Source of the DNA: Pseudomonas sp. HMWF032
GTDB lineage: Bacteria; Pseudomonadota; Gammaproteobacteria; Pseudomonadales; Pseudomonadaceae
Length of the DNA: 64,000 nt
Assembly: GCF_003060885.1 (NCBI RefSeq)
Contig: NZ_QAIG01000008.1
Location: 285,904 to 349,903 of the forward strand
Direction of reading: 5' to 3'
The notes beneath the pieces are model-generated. The model ran no database searches, was not told the DNA's origin, and saw nothing but the letters and a program-made list of their open reading frames with translations. Made by a program: the position numbers and the translations under genes. Numbering within the stretch: the stretch's first letter is position 1; every line of letters starts with the position of its first letter. Shown one piece after another: positions 59,036 to 64,000 of this stretch.

Positions 59036-60244
59036 TTACTCCTGAATCAAAGGGTGCGAAGCACCAAGCAGCGGCAAGGTGAGAATGGCGCATGTGCCAC
59101 GTCCCGGCCGCGAACGCAGTTGCACATCCCCCTGATGGGCGCGCGCCACTGCCTTGACCACGGCCAGGCCAAGCCCGGTGCCGGTGGTTTTGGTGGTAAA
59201 GAAAGGCTCGCCAAGCCGCGCCAGCGTCACGCTGTCGATGCCCGGGCCGTTATCGCTGATACACAGGCGCACTGTTTCACCGCGCTGATACAGATGAATT
59301 TTCAGGCGCGCCTCGCGGCCACCGGCCTGAATCGCGTTGTTAACCAGATTGAGTACGCTGCCTACCAGGGTGTCGCGGTTGCACAGCAACTCGCCCATCC
59401 GGCTATCGCATTGCCAGCGCACCTGCATCCCTAGAACGTGCGGCTCGGCAGCACCGCGTAGCGCATCAAACAAAGCGGCTGGAGCCAGACGATCTGGCAG
59501 TGGCAGTTCACCGCGAGCAAAGATCAGCATGTCACGCACCTGATGCTCCAGCTCATGCAGGCGCTCTTTCAGACGCCCCGCAAAGCGCTGCTGCTGCTCA
59601 GCCGGCAGTACCTGCTCCGTCAGATGACTGGCATACAAAAGAGCAGCGGAAAGCGGTGTGCGGATCTGATGAGCCAGAGACGCCACCATACGCCCGAGAG
59701 CCGACAAGCGTTCATGCCGGGACAATTGATCCTGCAAGCGCCGGGTTTCTGTCAGATCGGTCAACAGCACCAGCTGGCCTGGTTCGGCGTGTAAAGAACG
59801 AGTGGCAATCGACAAACGCCGACCGTCCTTCAAGGAGATTTCATGGCCATCGTCTTCACGTGGCGCAAAATTACGGGCAATCACCTGACGCCAGAGCATA
59901 CCCACCAGAGGTAAGCCCAGCAGATTACGCGCCACCGGGTTGGCCTCGCGCACCACGCCCTGGCCATCAATCACGATCACTCCGCCCGGCAGCAGATCCA
60001 GCAGACTCTGCAGACGGTGAGCCAAGCGCTCCTTCTCGGCCAGCTCCTGCATACGCTGGGCACTGACCAACGCCAACTGGCCCTTGAGTTCAGTCACTCG
60101 GGCCTCCAGCATGCTGTATGAGGCACTGAGCTGGGTCGACATCTGGTTGAAGAGGGCAAAGGCCTGTTCGAGCCCGGCACGGCTGGCCTGCTCTACGGGA
60201 GCGGGCGCTTCGGATTCTTCAGGGCGTTGGACGTTAGCGTTCAT
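59036..60244 (-). CDS. fleS: Sensor kinase FleS
   Basis: A 402-residue soluble histidine kinase with a PAS domain (about 80-165), H-box SLAHQIRTPLSAALLY near residue 190, and an HATPase domain (NLVNNAIQAGG, SDNGPGID, GTGLGLAVVK). There is no membrane segment. It pairs with FleR in the flagellar hierarchy. A sigma-54 promoter and a leader stem that covers the ribosome site lie upstream. Confidence 0.94.
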   Translation of the reverse strand: MNANVQRPEESEAPAPVEQASRAGLEQAFALFNQMSTQLSASYSMLEARVTELKGQLALVSAQRMQELAEKERLAHRLQSLLDLLPGGVIVIDGQGVVREANPVARNLLGLPLVGMLWRQVIARNFAPREDDGHEISLKDGRRLSIATRSLHAEPGQLVLLTDLTETRRLQDQLSRHERLSALGRMVASLAHQIRTPLSAALLYASHLTEQVLPAEQQQRFAGRLKERLHELEHQVRDMLIFARGELPLPDRLAPAALFDALRGAAEPHVLGMQVRWQCDSRMGELLCNRDTLVGSVLNLVNNAIQAGGREARLKIHLYQRGETVRLCISDNGPGIDSVTLARLGEPFFTTKTTGTGLGLAVVKAVARAHQGDVQLRSRPGRGTCAILTLPLLGASHPLIQE

Positions 60245-60248
60245 GGTT

Positions 60249-60294
60249 CTCTCTCGCGCAGCGAGCCGTCATAAGACAGTCAGTTGCGAGAGAG
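60249..60294 (-). promoter_or_regulatory. fleS leader stem that pairs with its ribosome site
   Basis: A perfect 9-bp pairing between CTCTCTCGC (60294-60286, minus strand) and GCGAGAGAG (60257-60249) encloses a 28-base loop. The second arm contains the GAGAG that serves as the fleS Shine-Dalgarno sequence, 5 bases before the ATG, so the stem may limit translation. Confidence 0.5.
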
Positions 60295-60297
60295 TTA

Positions 60298-60311
60298 GCA
60301 ATACCCGTGCC
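60298..60311 (-). promoter_or_regulatory. Sigma-54 promoter of fleSR
   Basis: On the minus strand GGCACGGGTATTGC has GG and GC exactly 10 bp apart, with TTGC at -12; one mismatch (A for T before GGCAC) from the YTGGCACG-N4-TTGCW consensus. It lies 54 bp upstream of fleS. FleQ is the expected activator, as in P. aeruginosa. Confidence 0.8.
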
Positions 60312-60345
60312 TGAAAAAATATCCTTTTAAAATCAAAGCCATAAA

Positions 60346-60383
60346 AATAAAGCCGAAGGCTTCGTCAAACCTTCGGCTTTATT
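60346..60383. terminator. Terminator downstream of fleQ
   Basis: A 14-bp perfect stem AATAAAGCCGAAGG/CCTTCGGCTTTATT with a 10-base loop, 46 bp past the fleQ stop; A/T-rich ends make it work in both directions. It separates fleQ from fleSR. Confidence 0.9.
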
Positions 60384-60429
60384 GAAGGAGCAAGCGCCAA
60401 GTCACTGACGATTGCCTGACAAACAAAGA

Positions 60430-61902
60430 TCAGTCGTCCAGCTCCTCATCATCACGCCGATTCATACCGTACTTACGCATTTTTTCAACCAGGGTGGTGC
60501 GGCGAATTCGCAGCCGTTCGGCGGCACGCGCGACGACGCCACTAGCATCGTCGAGTGCCTGCTGGATCAAGCCCTGCTCAAGATTGCCCAGATAGTCCTT
60601 CAGATCCAAACCTTCCGGCGGCAGCATGGCCATCGAATCCACGCCAGGCAAACCGGCCATGATGGTGGCACGCTCATCCAACTCATCACGCAGAGTCGCC
60701 ACCATGTGCTCGTCTTCGTCATCGACATGGCGAAATTTCTTCGGCAGCTCACCGACACCAATCACACCATAGGGATGCATGATCGCCATACGCTCGACCA
60801 GGTTGGCCAATTCACGCACGTTGCCTGCCCAGTCATGCTGGCACAGCGACATGATCGCAGCCGAGTTGAAACGAATGGAGCCACGCTTTTCAAACTCCAT
60901 GCGCGAGATCAGCTCATTCATTAACAGCGGAATATCCTCGATGCGCTCACGCAGCGGGGCCATCTCGATCGGGAAAACGTTGAGACGGTAATACAGATCC
61001 TCGCGGAAGCTGCCGTCTTCGATCATCTTTTCGAGGTTCTTGTGCGTTGCAGCAATGATCCGCACATCAGCGCTCTGGGTCTTGTTGCTGCCCACCCGTT
61101 CGAAGGTGCGTTCCTGCAGTACGCGTAGCAATTTCACCTGCATCGGTAGCGGCATGTCGCCGATTTCATCGAGGAACAGGGTGCCGCCATTGGCCAGTTC
61201 AAAACGCCCAGCCCGGCTGGTGATCGCACCGGTAAAGGCACCCTTCTCGTGGCCGAACAGCTCGCTCTCAAGCAACTCGGCAGGAATCGCACCGCAGTTG
61301 ACCGGAACAAAAGGCGCTTCCCGACGCTTGGAGTGGTAATGCAAGTTACGCGCGACCACTTCCTTACCCGTGCCCGACTCACCAAGGATCAGCACGCTGG
61401 CCTCGGTATCGGCCACCTGCTGCATCATCTGCCGCACCTGCTGAATGGCCCGACTGGTGCCCACCAGGCTGCGGAACAGGTTGGTTTCACGCTGCCGACC
61501 ACGCTCGCGAGCCTGGTCGTACATTTCTCGATAGACCTGCGCACGGTGCAGCGAGTCGAGCAGTTTGTTGTAGCTCAAAGGCATTTCCAAGCAGGCCAGC
61601 ACACTGCGACGCTGTTCTTCCGGCCACTCCGCCGCCACCTGCTCATTGATCAGCAAGGTCGGCAGAAATTCATCCCAGGCAGCCAGTTGCTTGAGCAATT
61701 CCAAAACACCACCTTTGGCGCTCACTTCGCCCAACAGAACACTGAGCACCTCACGGTTCGACGACAGTTCAGCCACACACTGTCGCCAGCTCTGACTGTC
61801 GCAGGCCAGATGCTCTTCACCCAAAAAGTTCAGGATCACCGTCAGGTCACGCCGACGCTCACTGTTGTCGTCAATCAGAAGAATCTTGGTTTCACGCCAC
61901 AT
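60430..61902 (-). CDS. fleQ: Flagellar master regulator and c-di-GMP effector FleQ
   Basis: A 490-residue enhancer-binding protein, the same length as in P. aeruginosa: divergent receiver (1-120, no proper phospho-Asp), linker with the c-di-GMP-contact motif LFRS at 142-145, AAA+ domain with GESGTGKE and GAFTGA, and Fis-type HTH at about 445-480. FleQ starts the flagellar cascade with sigma-54; with c-di-GMP it derepresses biofilm genes. The start is MWRETK; the ribosome site is weak (CAGGA, far upstream). Confidence 0.96.
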   Translation of the reverse strand: MWRETKILLIDDNSERRRDLTVILNFLGEEHLACDSQSWRQCVAELSSNREVLSVLLGEVSAKGGVLELLKQLAAWDEFLPTLLINEQVAAEWPEEQRRSVLACLEMPLSYNKLLDSLHRAQVYREMYDQARERGRQRETNLFRSLVGTSRAIQQVRQMMQQVADTEASVLILGESGTGKEVVARNLHYHSKRREAPFVPVNCGAIPAELLESELFGHEKGAFTGAITSRAGRFELANGGTLFLDEIGDMPLPMQVKLLRVLQERTFERVGSNKTQSADVRIIAATHKNLEKMIEDGSFREDLYYRLNVFPIEMAPLRERIEDIPLLMNELISRMEFEKRGSIRFNSAAIMSLCQHDWAGNVRELANLVERMAIMHPYGVIGVGELPKKFRHVDDEDEHMVATLRDELDERATIMAGLPGVDSMAMLPPEGLDLKDYLGNLEQGLIQQALDDASGVVARAAERLRIRRTTLVEKMRKYGMNRRDDEELDD

Positions 61903-61983
61903 ATGTATTTACTGATCCTGGAGTGAAGAGAGTACGGTCTGCTGCCCAAGGCCCAGGCCAGTGCCGACAATTGGCACTAGTTA

Positions 61984-62011
61984 AGTCAATTTTCTGTTCG
62001 CAGTCAATTTT
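61984..62011 (-). promoter_or_regulatory. Direct repeat with FleQ-box-like halves before fleQ
   Basis: AAAATTGACT is repeated exactly at 18-bp period on the minus strand. Each copy contains AAATTGAC, the right half of the published FleQ box (GTCANTAAATTGAC); the first is preceded by GCCAT, the second by AACAG. One repeat also gives a TTGACT usable as a -35. It is about 85 bp before fleQ. Confidence 0.5.
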
Positions 62012-62116
62012 ATGGCGTGACTTTTATGCTGCTCAAAAAGCCAGCTAAGCCGCTGTAACAAAAAAGAAGAGGGGTAACAGGGCCGACATCGATTGAAATC
62101 GGCAAGAGAGAGGCAA

Positions 62117-62413
62117 TCAACCGAACAGCTGATAGACCCTTGCACCGTGCTGAGACTGGTTAAGCTGCACCAACTCATGGGACAAGCGCTGCTGCTCCCT
62201 CTGACAAACAAGAACCAGCTCACGATACAAATCAAGCAACTCCTGCATTCGCGCACGCAGGGTGTCCTCATCACCGGCAGAATCAACCATTGCCTCGTCA
62301 ACAGCTTGACGACACTGCAGGTCCAGCTCACCGATTGCGGCCCAATCTTGAGTCGCCAGGGCTACCCGCAAGGCACTACCGGTTTCTTCAAGTCGCTTCA
62401 CGGATGAACTCAT
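62117..62413 (-). CDS. fliT: FliT-like flagellar chaperone
   Basis: A 98-residue helical protein between fliS and fleQ. It fits the small FliT/FleP class, which caps FliD or regulates flagellar and pilus assembly in Pseudomonas. Sequence signals are weak, so the name rests mainly on position and size. The ATG follows GAGGAAG. About 210 bp separate it from fleQ. Confidence 0.75.
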   Translation of the reverse strand: MSSSVKRLEETGSALRVALATQDWAAIGELDLQCRQAVDEAMVDSAGDEDTLRARMQELLDLYRELVLVCQREQQRLSHELVQLNQSQHGARVYQLFG

Positions 62414-62438
62414 AAACACTTCCTCGGATGGGAACGCC

Positions 62439-62819
62439 TCATTCGGCAATGGCGTCCCAGCCAGCTTTGACATTGCGCAACAGGTGAGTGACTTCATCAA
62501 GAGGCGCGATTTCGTTTTGCACATTGGCATCTAACAGGCGCATCGTCATGTACTCATACAAACGATCCAGATTTTCGGCTACTTCACCGCCCTGTTCGAG
62601 ATTAAGCCCTTCACGCAGGCCACCGATAATGCCGATCGCCTTCCCGATCAATTCACCTTTGAGGGCTACCTGGCCGCGCTCCATTGCCCCGCGCGCTTGT
62701 GCCAAACGCGTAAGCCCACCTTCCATCAGCATCTGTATCAGGCGATGCGGGCTGGCTTCTACAGCTTGCGCCTGGGTATTGACGGTTTGATACTGCTTGA
62801 GAGCCGCCATAGCGTTCAT
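62439..62819 (-). CDS. fliS: FliS flagellin export chaperone, second copy
   Basis: A 126-residue four-helix FliS. Typical segments: KQYQTVNTQAQAVEASPHRL, IGIIGGLREGLNLEQGGEVAENLDRLYEYM. FliS binds the flagellin C-terminus in the cytosol until export. It lies 71 bp after another fliS of nearly the same length but clearly different sequence. Alternative ATG three codons in. Confidence 0.92.
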   Translation of the reverse strand: MNAMAALKQYQTVNTQAQAVEASPHRLIQMLMEGGLTRLAQARGAMERGQVALKGELIGKAIGIIGGLREGLNLEQGGEVAENLDRLYEYMTMRLLDANVQNEIAPLDEVTHLLRNVKAGWDAIAE

Positions 62820-62890
62820 CGTTGTTCTCGCTTCTTGCTGACCTGATACCTTGGATATCGGCTTTCCAGCGCAAAGCTTTAACAATCAAA

Positions 62891-63283
62891 TCAACTAACT
62901 GCAGCAGGCTCTACTTCGGGACCAATTGCGTCCCAGGCACTTTTGATCTGCTCAAGTAGAACTTGAACTTCATCCAGCGTACGCGGTGTAGAGTCAAGCG
63001 CTACACCGGCAAGACGACGGGTCATGTAGTCATACAAAGCATCAAGATTCTCGGCAATTTCCCCTCCCAGACTCTTGTCGAGACTGGCTTGGAGCACACC
63101 CAGGATGGTGATGGTGCTGCCAACAGCCAAACCACGAACCTCTGCATCCCCTTCAGCCTGCGCATGCTTAGCCAACATCACTCGCTGTACCGCGCCCTCA
63201 AGCAGCAGTTGCACCGTACGATAAGGCGAGACATCGTGACTCGTATTGACCTGTTTATAGGTATCTATCGGCTTCTTGCTCAT
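62891..63283 (-). CDS. fliS: FliS flagellin export chaperone, first copy
   Basis: A 130-residue FliS with the usual [20 protein letters not shown] start and [19 protein letters not shown] core. It starts 2 bp after the fliD stop with AAGGA as ribosome site. Compared with the second copy it lacks the -QGGEV- turn and ends with a short Glu/Pro/Ala tail. Confidence 0.93.
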   Translation of the reverse strand: MSKKPIDTYKQVNTSHDVSPYRTVQLLLEGAVQRVMLAKHAQAEGDAEVRGLAVGSTITILGVLQASLDKSLGGEIAENLDALYDYMTRRLAGVALDSTPRTLDEVQVLLEQIKSAWDAIGPEVEPAAVS

Positions 63284-63285
63284 TA

Positions 63286-64000
63286 CTAATCCTTTTTCAC
63301 AACACCTGGCAGCTTGGCAAGCTGATTGGCCAGGCTTTCACTGGTTTTCTGCAAGCGTCCTACCAAGGAATCCATCGCGTTGTATTGGGCATAGAGCCGT
63401 GTCTTCAAGCTCTCAACCCTTATGGCCAAGGCTTTGCGCTGCTCATCGACACTGACTTTGGTAGCCTGCAGGGCATCAGTTCGCTGCTTGAGTACACCTT
63501 CTGTGCCAACGTAGGCACCGACCGATTTCGACAAGCGCCCCATCAGGCCACCCTCACCCGCCAGATACCCGGCAACCTGGTCGAAGTTATTGTTGAGTGC
63601 CTTGGTCAACTTGGTGTCATCAAGTTTGAGCTTGCCGTCCTTTTCAGTGGCAATCCCCAGCTCGGCCAATGCACGCACACCGCCTTCGCCCGACATCTTC
63701 ACCATTTCATTGCGTAAACCAGACAATACGTTGCGGATCGACGAATCACCCAGTAGAGGGCCGGTCACGGGATTGCCACCGTCGACAGGAACCACGGCGG
63801 TCAATTGGGATGTTGTACTGATCAATGCGTTGTAAGCATCGACAAACTTTTGCAGGTTGTTCTTCACACTGCTTTTGTCGACCCCAACAGTCACGCTAAT
63901 AGTCTTGCCATCGGCAAGATCAGTGGCGCTCTGCGCTGCGCTCAGATCAAGCGTCACCCCCTCAAGCGCATCAGTAATACTGTTGGTATTACGCACCAAC
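63286..64000 (-). CDS. fliD: Flagellar cap protein FliD (C-terminal part)
   Basis: The last 238 codons of fliD; the start is outside the window. FliD_C region is seen ([39 protein letters not shown]) and the C-terminal coiled-coil leg follows. FliD caps the filament so that flagellin can polymerise and binds mucin in P. aeruginosa. The stop overlaps closely with the fliS ribosome site. Confidence 0.93.
   Translation of the reverse strand, partial: LVRNTNSITDALEGVTLDLSAAQSATDLADGKTISVTVGVDKSSVKNNLQKFVDAYNALISTTSQLTAVVPVDGGNPVTGPLLGDSSIRNVLSGLRNEMVKMSGEGGVRALAELGIATEKDGKLKLDDTKLTKALNNNFDQVAGYLAGEGGLMGRLSKSVGAYVGTEGVLKQRTDALQATKVSVDEQRKALAIRVESLKTRLYAQYNAMDSLVGRLQKTSESLANQLAKLPGVVKKD

Noticed and set aside
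61960..61979. AGTGCC-N7-GGCACT inverted repeat before fleQ as a sigma-54 promoter
   Set aside because: It contains GGCAC but no GC at the right distance on either strand; it may be only a short palindrome.

Overview
The window is a contiguous piece of a GC-rich Pseudomonas-type chromosome. Gene order and protein sequences match pseudomonads throughout: an O-antigen wbp cluster next to ihfB, the gyrA-serC-pheA-hisC-tyrA/aroA-cmk-rpsA supraoperon, mupP beside ubiG, a cyaB-agt-plcP block, and the fliD-fliS-fliT-fleQ-fleS-fleR block. I see no rRNA, tRNA, CRISPR array, insertion sequence or prophage.

Layout. (1) 1-7323, minus strand: start of an O-antigen/LPS sugar locus. wbpA, wbpB, wbpD and wbpE make a UDP-2,3-diacetamido-uronic acid; an SDR epimerase, a second DegT aminotransferase and an asparagine-synthetase-type amidotransferase (cut by the left edge) follow. 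(2) 7324-8064: about 740 bp without a recognisable gene, the probable promoter/leader of the wbp operon. (3) 8065-19526, minus strand: ihfB, rpsA, cmk, a tyrA-aroA fusion, hisC, pheA, serC and gyrA, an aromatic/serine biosynthesis supraoperon mixed with replication and translation genes. (4) 19771-31775: mtnA diverging from mtaD-ubiG-mupP-yciK and a diguanylate cyclase; then, on the minus strand, rluB, a DUF1289 gene too short for routine ORF calling, scpB, scpA, trpS, a YciO-type gene and an RNase AM-type PHP gene. (5) 31927-35300: yciI, a coiled-coil membrane protein and a Cpx-type envelope-stress unit (cpxR, a CpxP/Spy-like gene, cpxA). (6) 35275-46934: nitroreductase, a Cys-cluster protein, two tandem TrkH potassium-channel subunits, two AraC regulators, the adenylate cyclase cyaB, the lipid-remodelling pair plcP-agt, csaA, an EamA transporter and a SelW-like protein. 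(7) 47143-54776: MarR-regulated DHA2 exporter, a DUF2804 protein, an HsbD-like diguanylate cyclase, recQ, a UPF0149 protein and a YbaN-like protein. (8) 54889-64000: lapG-lapD converging on fleR-fleS, then fleQ, fliT, two fliS paralogues and the C-terminal part of fliD.

The right end joins surface adhesion to motility: LapD and FleQ are both c-di-GMP effectors and two GGDEF cyclases lie nearby. Several regulatory sites can be read directly: a three-repeat PHO-box-like element before plcP-agt, a CpxR box, a sigma-54 promoter before fleSR, two FleQ-box-like repeats before fleQ, and a double palindrome before marR. No wholly new system is evident. The most useful leads are these regulatory elements, the 4Fe-4S-type cysteine motif in TrpS, the tandem TrkH pair, the tandem FliS pair, and lapGD standing where the fliE cluster usually follows fleR.
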